Source: Cycas panzhihuaensis (lineage: Eukaryota > Cycadophyta). Taken from it: DNA of 64,000 nucleotides. The position numbers and the translations under genes were made by a program. The notes under the pieces were generated by a model that made no database searches, was not told where the DNA came from, and was given only the letters and a program-made list of their open reading frames with translations. This document shows, piece by piece, positions 22,466 through 33,299 of this stretch. The stretch's first letter is position 1. Each line of letters begins with the position of its first letter. The DNA lies in contig CM041465.1 in NCBI GenBank assembly GCA_023213395.1, positions 154,573,741-154,637,740 of the forward strand. The letters run 5' to 3'.

Positions 22466-22740
22466 AAAAAAGGTTGTCCATCTTCATATTTTAGATATAT
22501 TATATTAGTTCTACAAAGATTTTAAGGATATTCTATAAAAATCATTACTAAGTAGAAGTATAAAGCATATTATTAAATTAGAATTCAAAACTATGCCTAT
22601 CATAATATTAACCTTTATACGTACTTTTAATATTATAAGATAAAGATTGAGGAAATTATCTAAGAGTTGTTAGATTAAGGTGTCTTTCTTTAAACAAAGA
22701 GAGAACTTATGGTTGGTTATATAATCATATATAATTAGGG
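22466..22740 (+). pseudogene. Element I reverse transcriptase, N-terminal fragment
   Basis: After element H the plus strand resumes gypsy pol. It reads FYKDFKDIL, SIKHIIKLEFKTMPI, and a piece equivalent to RPYRY-x-Y-x-K-x-E-I-E-K-x-V-x-E-L-L-D-x-G-V, the approach to RT in Ty3/gypsy elements. It stops at element E's LTR, before the catalytic motifs. The match is in the spacing and in scattered residues; identity is low. Confidence 0.6.
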
Positions 22741-22746
22741 GAACCA

Positions 22747-23113
22747 TGACACTAGTACTTATGGTTAAGATACTAAGAGATTAAGTACTAGTTATTAACT
22801 TTTATGTATGGGTCATTAAGGTTGTCAATGAAATATAAAGGTCGTTTAGCCCGCTAATAGTATTTTAAAGAGAAGGCCTTTTTTTTTTCTATTTAAAAAC
22901 CATAAATTATAAAGGAAAAATATTATGTAGTCATTTTCTCTTAAGAGATTGGTATTTTGGTACTCTTTTAATCAACTTTAACATCCATTTATTCTCTTTG
23001 GTATTCCTTAATTAGATTTTTTATTTTATTTTAATAATTAAAGTGCTATATTTCCTGCTCATTTTCTTTACTTTCTTTATTTTGTATGAGCAAATAGGTA
23101 TAGTAGTCTCTCA
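22747..23113 (+). repeat. 5' LTR of element E
   Basis: Starts TGACACTAGTACTTATGG and ends CTCTCA, followed by an AG spacer and the primer-binding site. Relatives are the truncated 3' LTR at 43880-44002 and the F LTR at 62156-62457. Shared stretches are ACTAGTTATTAACT and GTCATTAAGG (GCCATTAAGG in the 3' copy). Confidence 0.85.
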
Positions 23114-23115
23114 AG

Positions 23116-23127
23116 TGGTATTAGAGA
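23116..23127 (+). other. Primer-binding site of element E
   Basis: TGGTATTAGAGA; the CAG triplet has become TAG. Confidence 0.85.
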
Positions 23128-23971
23128 TAGTTTTCTAAATCCAATAAGAAGTAGTAAGTGTAAAGGAAACTAAAGAGGAAAGAAAATATTTTCCCTTAAT
23201 GTACCATTGTAACCATTTATAAGTTTTATCTATTTTTTTTTAAGATGGTATCTACTAAATATTATGCTAAGTCTTTAAAGTTATAAGTGGACAATAAAGT
23301 GCTACCCTATCTTATCCATTTTTCCTTAGTGGTCAAGTAGAGACCCTATATCAGGGGTCTATAAACATCATGGAGATTTATCCTTTTGAGTTAATAGTAT
23401 ATGGCCATAAATATATACATGATGTAAAGTGGTATAACAACACTTATATAACCTTCAAATAGAACTTATCTACTGATGTGTTCCTATATGTACTATCAAA
23501 TATATAAGAGGACCCCTTTAGGTTTTCTCCTTCTAACCTAGAATAGAAAAATAATTGGTCATTTATCTATTTATGGTACATGGGTTAGTAATTAGTGCCT
23601 AGAAGTTACTCTACCTAAATAACTCTGCATGGTTATAGATCTTATGGGAATATACATTCCTTTAAAGATACTACCCTAATACATTAGGCTAAGCTATATT
23701 AATGATAGGAAAGTTTATTGTAAGCCCTATAGAGCTAAACACTCCTTTTCTACGTGTCTAGTAGGCTTTTCCCAATGTTACTTATTGCTTTCTTAATAAA
23801 GATATCCATCACAAAATTATCCACATTGTTATATCCTTATAAATAAAATTATTTATGAATAACACTCTTGCAACTCTTGGTATAATCCCTTTTATTATTA
23901 TATATCTAAAGATACTGCTATATATCTAAAGATATATAGTTTAATTTTACAACAATAGTACCTCATGAATA
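23128..23971 (+). other. Element E leader, first part
   Basis: Untranslated leader up to the insertion of D. It aligns in patches with F's leader at 62480-63240, including a shared hairpin (23341-23360) and the piece around AGTTTATT. An imperfect direct repeat, TATATATCTAAAGATA twice, sits at 23898-23936. No gene seen. Confidence 0.6.
23341..23360 (+). other. Leader hairpin of the E/F family (E copy)
   Basis: AGACCCT-ATATCA-GGGGTCT: six Watson-Crick pairs plus a closing T-G wobble. The F copy at 62843-62868 has a longer perfect stem at the same place in the leader. Confidence 0.6.
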
Positions 23972-23976
23972 TTAAT
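23972..23976. repeat. Target-site duplication of element D, left copy (TTAAT)
   Basis: TTAAT here and TTCAT at 31538-31542; one mismatch. Confidence 0.6.
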
Positions 23977-24289
23977 TGAAAGAGGTTAATATATTAATGT
24001 CATTTATGTAGATTAATTAAGTGACCTTAGGGTATATTATTAGTGTTTATCTCTTAGTGAAATGTGCTTTATGTGTATTTAGATGTAATTTTAGGTTTAT
24101 ATCATTAGGTAGAAAAATCTTAACTCTAATACTCACTCTTGATAATAAAAGACGAAATCTCAATGAGGGAGTCATTATTCATTATCACCTCCAAGATTTA
24201 CTCTTATATTTTATTTTAATGTCTTTTTCATTCTCCATTGTCATTGTATATACGTGAGTGATTTATTTCCTAAATCCATCATTCTTTCA
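23977..24289 (+). repeat. 5' LTR of element D
   Basis: Starts TGAAAGAGGTTAATATATTA and ends TTCTTTCA. Pairs along its whole length with 31225-31537 (AAGTGACCTTAGGGTATATT, ATAATAAAAG, GTGATTTATTTCCTA). Confidence 0.94.
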
Positions 24290-24291
24290 CG

Positions 24292-24302
24292 TAGTATCAG
24301 AG
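24292..24302 (+). other. Primer-binding site of element D
   Basis: TAGTATCAGAG; one G-to-A change at the second base, with the CAG intact. Two bases separate it from the LTR. Confidence 0.85.
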
Positions 24303-26260
24303 TTAGAAGGAGATCTATTCACTCCATTCTACTTGCATGGAGTCATTTTGCCTCTCCTTTACCTCTAATATGAATTATTGAGAGTGAACTTATTATTTTT
24401 AAAATTTTGAAAGCTTTTTTATCATGCAAATCTTGTGTTTCATTTACATCATATTTTAGTATTCTCTATTTATTTACAGGTTCATTGAAGATCAAAATTG
24501 TTAGCTGGAAGAAGGTTTCCTAGCTTTAGGCTCCTGAAAAAAATTATTTTTTTATTAATCTTTGTAGCTAATTTTAAATTTTATTAAGGTAGATTCTATT
24601 AATTTTTCATGATAAATTAATTGTTAGTTATAAAATCTATGATGTAAAGGTATAAGGAAAATTTTTAGCTACTTGTAGGTGGTAGAAAATAGTTGAAATC
24701 ATTTAAAAAAAGAATGTTCATCCTATAAGAAGTAAAAAATAAAAGTTATTTATGTTTTCTAAACATTTATAGAGAGGGATGCCCAAGTAAGATAAATATT
24801 TTTATCTTCTATACCATCTCCAAATTCTGCCTCAATCAGCCTAAAAAAAAAAAGGTTTAGACAATCCTAATCTGACTACTTTTTGATAAATTTTCTCAAA
24901 ACTTTTAATGCATGTTAAAAATTCTTAAGGGATTTAGTAGATCTAACCTTAAGGAATCCAAAAAATCAAGTTTTATTAGGTATGATGCACCAGAGAGAGA
25001 GAGATCCTTTTAAAATTTAGATTTCTTCTAAGAAAAGTCTCGTAAGAGATTCAACGAGTTTCAGGTTATTTCTGCTCATTTTTAGAAGTTTTGCTAGAAG
25101 ATTTTTTAACTTAGTATAGTGAGATCTATCATCTAAGAGAGTTAAGTTTTAAGATAAAATATTTCAACTATTTTGTATAGTTATATGGCCATATAGAAGT
25201 TTCTAATAGAAGATTCAAATTTTTCTCGTTTTTCCTAATACTTTTTATTTTGGTTATAATTTAAGTTTAGAAATAATTCTTTTAGTTTTTTACTTTTTCC
25301 CTTTTCTTAATAAAAACGAAGGGGTATTTTAAATACAAAAAGCAAAAATAACTCATTGTAATAGTAAAACACCTGGATCATAATAAGATCCAGTGTTTAT
25401 ACTTAGTATCTTTACATATTTATTCATTTACATGCATATTGATAGACAAAAGTAATATAAATGAGGCATAAAAGCAAGTATCAATATATTAGTAATTTAT
25501 TTCAACAATATAATCATAAATATATTTGCAGATTCCCTAAAATGAACCCATTATTTTTTACTTATACTACTAGCTCTAGACTTATGCGCATACTCACATT
25601 CATTGAAATAGACCATGGTTGGCTGAAGTTTGGGCCTTAAGGAAGGTGCGAGTTTCATACTGGGTTTGGTCTTAACCATAATACTGGTAAAGCAATAAGT
25701 CAGTTATACCTACGGGCTCCTTTTAGAGATTATCATGATAACTATCTATGACAACTAAAACTTTAATATAAGATTAAAATGAACTCAGTCTAATATATAT
25801 CATAGTTGTGGGATACACACATACCATTTGACTCTTAAGAGGAGGTATATAGTTACTCACTAGTAAATTGGATAAGAACTAGAAGTACCTAGGCTCTACT
25901 ATGACTTGGATTTCATCACCAAGCATAGGTGCAGGTATTGCGGGGGAAGGCTTTAATCATATACTAGAAGCATTAGGCATCGAAACCTCACCTACATTTA
26001 GATATAAGTTAGAGGTTGGTGGCATGACACATCACCACTCTTTACTAGTTCTACATTAGGCTCTATTCTTATATCATTACTTATACTCATTACTTATACT
26101 TATTAAAAAATATTTAATCATTACCTTCCTTCTCATCATACCATTCATTTTTATATCCCTATTGCACTAGGTGTACTAGCCACATATGTCAATGGCATAT
26201 ACTTCTATCATCTCTTGTACTTCTTCATCATTACCATGTCATCTTAATTTTAGTAAAACA
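24303..26260 (+). other. Leader of element D
   Basis: About 2 kb without a gene. A hairpin sits at 25368-25398. From about 25560 the sequence is less AT-rich and may contain the decayed gag start, but I cannot fix a start codon. Confidence 0.55.
25368..25398 (+). other. Hairpin in the leader of element D
   Basis: AACACCTGGATC, loop ATAATAA, then GATCCAGTGTTT. The stem has eleven pairs with one bulged C. Leader hairpins in retrotransposons can serve RNA packaging or dimer formation; for this one that is inference only. Confidence 0.5.
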
Positions 26261-26439
26261 TCAATTGCATATTAAAAGGTAAAGAAAAATAAGATTTATG
26301 GTACAATGAAGTTAGAAATACAGCAAAGTATAAAGGCCTTTATAAAAACCACTTACAGCTTACACCCATCATACCTACAACAACTACAACACCTACTTTG
26401 AATAGAACTGCTCCAACAATTCCTACAAATGGCATAGCC

Positions 26440-27260
26440 AAACTATAATAGGAGATAGATAATAAAAAGATTTGTATAAGAATTCTATTAGTTACTAAGC
26501 ACTCCTTAAATAATTTAATTTATGGAGAGGAACATGATATCGCTTAGAAGATCCTTGAAGTTCTCAAGAAGAACTTTGATAACATTCCAGACTTTGAATT
26601 TATTTATCTTATTTTAAAAAAGAACAACTTTAAAATGTATGAGGGATAAGCTTATGACATAATAAATATCTTTTAACTAATAAAACAGATAATTGACAAA
26701 GATTTTAGACCTAATGCATCACTTGGGCATTCTTGATCCAATCATATCTACATGTCCCTGATTATAAAAACTTGCTTAGAAGTCTTTAATCTAGTGGAAC
26801 ATTAAAGATACTCAACTTCGAAACACTTGTTTAGAAGTTCATAGAATTTGACAAGACCATCAATGCCAACTTTGTAGCCTCTAACTCTCTTCTATATGTA
26901 GCCTTTGAGTTGGAAGAAGAAGCTTGTTACACAAAGAATCAAGATCCCTCTCACAATAGAGGAAATAATCAAGCAAGAGGAAGAGGAAGAAACATGAGAA
27001 ATCATCCACAAGATCAACTAAACCCTTAGTCAAAACCTCGACAATCACAAGGCTAAGGGCTATCTCAACCAAAAATAAGACAATCAAGCCAAACTAGTAG
27101 CCCTTCAGGGACTAACAATCAAACTATTATGTGTGATCAATAAAACTATAAAAGACACTTTACAAAAGACTGTAGAATTGCTACTTATAAGTTGGCCAAG
27201 TTCTAACCAAAATATGGAGGGAAGAATATTGAAGAAACTTGTGAAAAATCATTTAGTGGT
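26440..27260 (+). pseudogene. Element D gag remnant
   Basis: The plus strand reads LLVTKHSLNNLIYGEEHDIA, then ILEVLKKNFDNIPDFEFIYL in copia Gag style. Further on come FELEEEACYTKNQDP, an Arg-Gly-rich patch (ARGRGRNMRN) and a knuckle at 27130-27171 reading CDQ*NYKRHFTKDC. The spacing is that of CX2CX4HX4C, with the second Cys position now TAA and Arg where Gly normally precedes His. Several frameshifts occur in the middle part. The frame at 26881-27087 on the minus strand is a shadow. Confidence 0.85.
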
Positions 27261-27339
27261 ACAGGTTTTATACAAATACACTTTAGAAAATTGAGGGATC
27301 TTCAACATCAAATGCCATTAACCAACTACAAAGATACTT

Positions 27340-30300
27340 TGAAGCTCGATGTGGATATAACACTTGTGAATTCCTTTCACTAATGCCAAGCCTTATTGGA
27401 ATTACAAATAGTATTACTTCAATTGATGAGCAATGGTTTATGGGCATAAGAGTGACTTAACATATGACATGCAATCGTAGTCTATATCAAATATTTGACT
27501 TACATATTCAAGGAGTTATTCACATGGTTGATAAATCACAATAACCTATTAAAGGAATTAGTAACATTCCCCTGAAACTCCTAGGCTTAAGAGATTTTAC
27601 ATCATTTGATATCTTATATATATCCAATCTTAAATAAAACCTACTCTCCTTATCTGCACTTGTCTCCTATGGATTTAATTTGAGTGTAACCTTGAATAAC
27701 CAAACTCTCAAGTTCATTCACCCTCTAACTGATTAAGTGGTCTTAGCTAGACATCTCACTGGTAAATTCTTTCAACTAAATGGCTCTCTATCTTCTAAAT
27801 CCCATTATGCCTAAAACCCTTATGTTGATGAAGAATTTACATTTAATACCATCTTGACCCACCTAATATTATCACCAGAAGATCTTTGACATGTTTACAT
27901 AGGCCATATTTACATCGATAGAGATCTTTGTAACACTCTTTCAAGTCTTCCAATGTTCTCCTCTAAGCCTTTCAAATGTACAGCTTGTATCATTGTCAAA
28001 TCTCATTGATAACCCTTTCCTAAAAGTTTGTAGAAATCAATCCATCTATTACAATTAATACACTCTAATCTATGCAGACCAATGCATTTTCCTTTATTGA
28101 AGGACAAGTTATATTACATCTCTTTTATTGATAATTTTAATAGAAAAGTACGGGTAGCTTTTTTACACAAGAAAGATAAAGCCTTCCATGTATTTAAAGA
28201 ATTCAAAGCCCATACTAAAAAAGAGTCAAGTTATCAACTTAAATGCCTTTGAACTAATAATGGTAGTAAATATACCTTACATGAGTTTAAAAGCTACCCT
28301 GAAGATAATGGTATTAAATATTAAATAACAGTAGTAGGTACTCCACAATAAAATAGAGTTGCTAAGTGCATGAATAGGACAATTAGAAATATGGCTTAAG
28401 CAATGTTGCTATACAAAAATTTACCCACCTACCTTTGAACCAAAGCCATCTAGATAGTTATTTATTATATTAATGTTGTTATCCCATCAAAGGAATGATA
28501 ATCACCTCATGAAAATTGGTCAGGATAAGCCCCTATTATTTACTACTTCAAAATTTATGACTCTACATGTTATGCTTACATTCTAGATGTAGATCAAAAT
28601 AAACTATGGCCAAGGGCACTTAAAGGCATATTTTTCAGAAGCCCTATGGACAAGAAAAAGTATAAGGTCTTTATACCTTTATAATAAAAAATCATTATTA
28701 GCAGAGATGCCACTTTTATAGAGACAGAGGAACAATTGCTTAGACTAAACTCCAAAACACCCTCATGCCACTATAATGATGTTATCAAGTATGATGTTTA
28801 AATTCTAAAATTTGTAGGTAGGGAACACACATAAATTGCTCCACATATTAGAAGCTAATAATAGAGCTTTGAAGGATATAAGTTGTGACTCTCAACCAAT
28901 GAGTGTACATCTAGCACCATCCTTTAAAGATAACATAGTTAACAAAGGCAAAGCTATTATAGAAGAATCATCCTCTCCACCTTTAGTTAACAAAGGCAAA
29001 ATAGTGGTAGAAGGACCATCTTCTCTACGTACATCAACATCCTCCTCATAAAATGAACATTTTAATAAACAACATGAGAACTAAGAAGTTAAGAAAATAA
29101 GAATCTCATTCCCAACACGAGGATCTTATGAAAACTTCCAACTTAACAAGGACATATAACCAAATAAGGTGGGAAAAACTAGTACCCAAAGTGCCCATAC
29201 ATAAAAGATATAAGAATCATTATATGTTGAGCTTAAACTAACATAACTGCACCTTACTCTTAATGAAGAGCCTCTCTCATATTAGGAAGTTATAGAATAT
29301 ATAGTTTGGAGAAATGTAATAAATAAAAATACTAATCTCTTATAAAAAATAGTACATGGGAGCTTGTTGATCTACCACTTAGTAGCAAGGTAGTTTAAAA
29401 TAAATGGGTGTTCAAAAATAAATATAGATTAGATGGCACCCTTAAAAAATATAAGACAAGGTTGGTAGCTAAAGGATTCATATAAAGGGAAAGTATTAAC
29501 TACATTGAAGTCTTTACACCTATAACCAAGTGGCCTATAATTAAAACTCTTATGGTCTTAGCTGCTCAACAAGGCTAGAAAATCCACCATCTTGATATTA
29601 AGACCATATTTCTCAATGGGAATCTTAAAGAAGAAATTTACATGGCTTAATTAGAAGGATATAAGATTGAAGGTCAAAAGCATAAGATTTATAGGCTCAA
29701 AAAGTCCTTATACATCCTTAAATAAGCCTCCTGTGCTTAGTTTACTAAGTTGTTTAAAAGAATAAGGTGACCTGGATATGAGGTTTGTGACTACCAACAT
29801 ATTAATGCAAAATTATTTATCAAATGGAAAAAGGATGACATGCTAGTAATGGGTAACAGTGAATGGGCAATAAGCTATCTGAAAACGGATCTCAATAAAA
29901 TATTTAAATTGTTTGACCTCAGATTAATGAAATATTACTTAGGAATTGAAGTAATATAAAAGAATGGAAAAACTTTCCTCTCACAAAAAAAATACATCAA
30001 CGGTCTTCTAACCAAATTTCAATTAGAAGATGCTTGACAATTAGCTATACCTATGGAACCTAATACCAACCTCTCATCTTATGGTAATACTAGGGAGGTA
30101 GATGCAACATTCTATAAGAAACTTGTAGGTAAACTCATCTATACTACTAATATAAGACCAAATATTACATACTTTATTAGTATTCTTGCATGATACATGG
30201 AAAATCCTAAGCAAAATTACTTCTAGGCTGTAGTTCAAGTGTTAAAATACCTAAAGATGACTAGAAAATTTGGTCTATTATGTGAACCTAATAATGAATT

Positions 30301-30783
30301 TAATCTTTTTATATATACAAACTTAGAATTTACAGGAGATAAAGATATATAAAGATTTATATTTGGGTATGTTATATTTCTTAGAACAACACCAACATCA
30401 TAGAGATCTAGATGGTAGAAGATAGTTGTTGATTCAACTATCGAAGTTGAATACATTACTACTTTTGACACTAGTAAGAAGGTGATATGGCTTAGAAAAT
30501 TATTGGAAACATTGAATATCATCCAAACAAGTCCTACTAGCTTTTGTGTAGATAATTAATCAGCAATCCACATGGGAAAAAATCTTGTATTTCTTAATCA
30601 TACTAAATACATAAGTATTGAAGTCCATAAGATTAAAGAACTAGTTCATGATGATATAATTCAACTAGAGTACTGCTTCACAATAGATCAAGTGGTTGGT
30701 ATCTTTACTAAACCACTACAAAAGGTGAAGTTTAAACAGTTCCAAAGGCAACTCAACCTTAGAGCCTCCATCTTCGATTGATC
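27340..30783 (+). pseudogene. Element D pol remnant: protease, integrase, RT, RNase H
   Basis: The protease site at about 27440-27470 reads GIRVT*HMT, where DSGVTQHM would be expected, so the Asp is lost. GAG-pre-integrase and integrase lie at about 27880-28700 (KKDKAFHVFKEFKAH, NRVAKCMNRT-like, LPTYL, INVVIPSKE). RT at about 29430-30060 includes QKIHHLDIKTIFLNGNLKEE (Asp kept), IYRLKKSLY and LMKYYLGIEVI. The catalytic YVDD region has been shortened to KWKKDDMLVMG by an apparent in-frame deletion. RNase H and the C-terminus run to 30780 and end in a well-kept open piece at 30572-30781 (VVGIFTKPLQKVKFKQFQRQ), with a TGA stop at 30779-30781. Confidence 0.92.
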
Positions 30784-31211
30784 AAAAAATATAGCAATAG
30801 GATCATTATACTCGATTTTATTCATAAAAATCCCTTTGGGCACAAAAAAATAAGAGTGACTCTTTGCTCTATCCTATTTATGAAAACCTCATGAAGGCAT
30901 AGAAGGATAAGGATTGTACTAGTTTTTAAAAATTATAACTTGTGAAAAGCTAAAATGGCATAGAGGATGACTAGATGGTATATGAAGACTTAACAAATCA
31001 AACTGTACATTTAAATTGCTTAGCTATCAGGCTACATCAAGAGCCACCTTAACCATTTTGATTTATAAAAGGGGCTATAAATCTTAGAAATTATATAGGC
31101 TTTTATTCCCTATGAGGATTTTCCCATAAAAGTGTCATTTAGAATTTCAATGTAATAATGAGGCTCAAATAAAGACCTCATAGAATAGTTTTTCTTAAAA
31201 TAACCTTCCAC
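30784..31211 (+). other. Element D 3' untranslated region
   Basis: Spacer between the pol stop and the polypurine tract. Nothing coding is seen. Confidence 0.55.
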
Positions 31212-31224
31212 TATTAGGGGGGAT
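31212..31224 (+). other. Polypurine tract of element D
   Basis: TATTAGGGGGGAT, ending at the first base of the 3' LTR. Confidence 0.75.
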
Positions 31225-31537
31225 TAAAAGAGGTTAATATATTAAGGTCATTTGTGTGGATTAATTAAGTGACCTTAGGGTATATTGTTAACATTAGTCT
31301 CTTAGTGAAATATATTTTATATGTATTTAGATGTAATTTTGAGTTCATATCATTAGGTCAGAGAATCCTAACCCTAATGCTCACCTTCAATAATAAAAGG
31401 TGAAATCTCAAGGAGGGAGACATTATTTATTCTCACCTCCAAGCTTTGCTCTCACATATTATTTTCATCTCTTCTTTATTCTCCACTGATATTGTGTGCA
31501 TGTAAGTGATTTATTTCCTAGATCCATCCTTCCTTCA
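31225..31537 (+). repeat. 3' LTR of element D
   Basis: 313 bp; starts TAAAAGAGGTTAATATATTA (TG decayed to TA) and ends CCTTCA. Flanked by TTCAT. Confidence 0.94.
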
Positions 31538-31542
31538 TTCAT

Positions 31543-32269
31543 AGCATAGTAAGTAGTAATATAATATACATTAGTAGAGTATAATAGCTTTGCTTATTCA
31601 TGTTTAAACTTTTAATAAAAAAATCTTAATTTAACATCTATTGAGTCTACTCCCTATCCTCAACCCTCTCTAAAAATATAAAAAAGAAGTTTGCATAGTC
31701 ATTGAAGCAAATACTTCTCTATTTCTAATAAAACCTATGCTATTAGACTTGTGAGAAAACAAAAGCCCATGATAAAATATTTCACTTTATTAATTCATGC
31801 ATCTTATTTTGATCAACACAATGCACTGATCGATTTATACTAAGTGAGTGTTAGCAATAATTTTTGGCAAAAATCACCTATATAGTGCCCATGGGCCCCA
31901 TTGCCAAAAATTTTTACTTCCACCTAATATATACCACTATGATGAGTTTTCTACACTCGTTCCAATTCAATAAGTGGTTCTCTTACCTTTTTTCTTAAGG
32001 TTGACAGGTTGTCAACACCTTGACTCATATCTTTCCCTTTCTCTTCTCTTAAATATAAATCATACTTCTTTTAAATTATTCTATCTATCTAACCTCACTT
32101 CGATACATTCCCTTATATATTACTAATCCTATTTTCTTATATTCCCTTCTTCTTAATTTTTTCCTACTTCCTTTACTCCTTTTCTTCTACATAATAGCTC
32201 CTCACTTTCAACTAGAATGCATCACTCACTTGGAAACTTAGTTTTTGGATTTTTAAAGAGAAGTTAATG
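31543..32269 (+). other. Element E leader, second part
   Basis: Resumes after D and aligns in patches with F's leader at 63400-63780 (TGGGCCC, GGTTGACAGGTTGTCAACACC against GGGTCAACAGGCTGTAGACACC, and the pyrimidine-rich CTTCTTCCC stretch). It contains a 12-bp inverted repeat at 31859-31912. No gene. Confidence 0.6.
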
Positions 32270-33290
32270 CAAACATCCCCTCTTTTATATCTAAATTAGA
32301 TCTCATGCCACTAATGAACCAAATAGTTAAGTGGACAACACAATCATAATGTCTAACTCTTAGTCATCAATCAATACTCCTATAATATAACATTCAAGTA
32401 ACTCTCTTCCATGTTAGTTATAACTTCATCATAAGATTAGATCTTAATAGAGATAGAACTTATATATAGATAGGTAAACTTGAATTCTACTTCTCCCTTA
32501 ATCTAATAACTAAAGATGAACTACTAGTATTTGTATCCATTTATATAGAAGGTCAAGCTCATCATTAGTATCATTTGTGGTGCAAAGATAACCCAAATAA
32601 CATAATGTTATTAAGCTTTACTTCATGTTTTTTTGATTAGTATGATGAAACATGGCATTGATCCTTCTTGAATCAATCTATAAGATTGAAGTAGGTGTCC
32701 TCAATTGAAACTTATACAAATGAGTTCCAATCCCCATAGAATGATGTCACTTAAAGTCTAGACAGATAAATTTAGATAAACACATATATTACTGGCTTAA
32801 AAATACACATCCCAATATGCCTAAGAACTATATAAATCTCCACTTTCAAAGAAGCAATATAAAAGTCTAAAGTAGTTGAGGTAGAATTTGTAGTAAAAAA
32901 AGATCCTCTCTCTAATAAGACACTACATGGCTATATCATTCATAATAAGTTGAATTTCCTTACCAATAACCCTAAGCAGTTGACTCTCAAGGACATACAA
33001 CATAATGACTTGCCAAAGAACCCACCAATAAGCAAATCCAAGTCCCACCAGTAGAGGCACACTAATATATCATGGCTAGCCTCTATATCTAATACTCAAA
33101 AAAGTGGATACCCAAATATTATAAAGTTTATAAAGCTAAGAATATGGTCTTAACAATAAATCATAGCTTGTCCTAAAAAGACGACTCTAACTCTGAGTCG
33201 AAATTGGATAAAGAACCCATTTTAGAGCCTTCCTCAATATCATAAACTAAAATCTCCTTACCCACAGTAGTTTCCTATTCTTGTCCTGAA
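32270..33290 (+). pseudogene. Element E gag remnant (retrotrans_gag class)
   Basis: Ty3/gypsy Gag by pattern. RLDLNRDRTYI*IGKLEFYF and KDELLVFVSIYIEGQAHH*Y correspond to the helical core of retrotrans_gag. They are followed by LNQSIRLK*VSSIETYTNEF, ISTFKEAI and a basic segment. It contains about one stop per ten codons, most at Gln or Trp positions. A zinc knuckle could not be read. Confidence 0.75.
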
Positions 33291-33299
33291 CCATTATAC

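Larger units (their letters stand above)
16200..22740 (+). mobile_element. Element I: truncated Ty3/gypsy retrotransposon, interrupted by element H
   Basis: Only gag, protease and the first part of RT are recognisable, on the plus strand. It is split at 17827 by H and ends where E's 5' LTR begins (22747). No LTR was found for it in the window. The rest of its pol would lie beyond E if E is inserted into it, or has been deleted. The upstream limit is approximate. Confidence 0.65.
23977..31537 (+). mobile_element. Element D: degenerate Ty1/copia retrotransposon nested in element E
   Basis: Plus-strand element of 7.56 kb with two LTRs of exactly 313 bp (23977-24289 and 31225-31537). Order: LTR, primer-binding site (24292), leader of about 2 kb, gag, protease, integrase, RT, RNase H, polypurine tract, LTR. 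It is a separate copia family from A, B/C and H. Equal LTR lengths and a nearly matching target duplication make the boundaries firm. Confidence 0.94.

Noticed and set aside
23898-23936. Direct repeat TATATATCTAAAGATA as a target duplication
   Set aside because: The two copies are only about 20 bases apart with no element between them; a local duplication in AT-rich leader.
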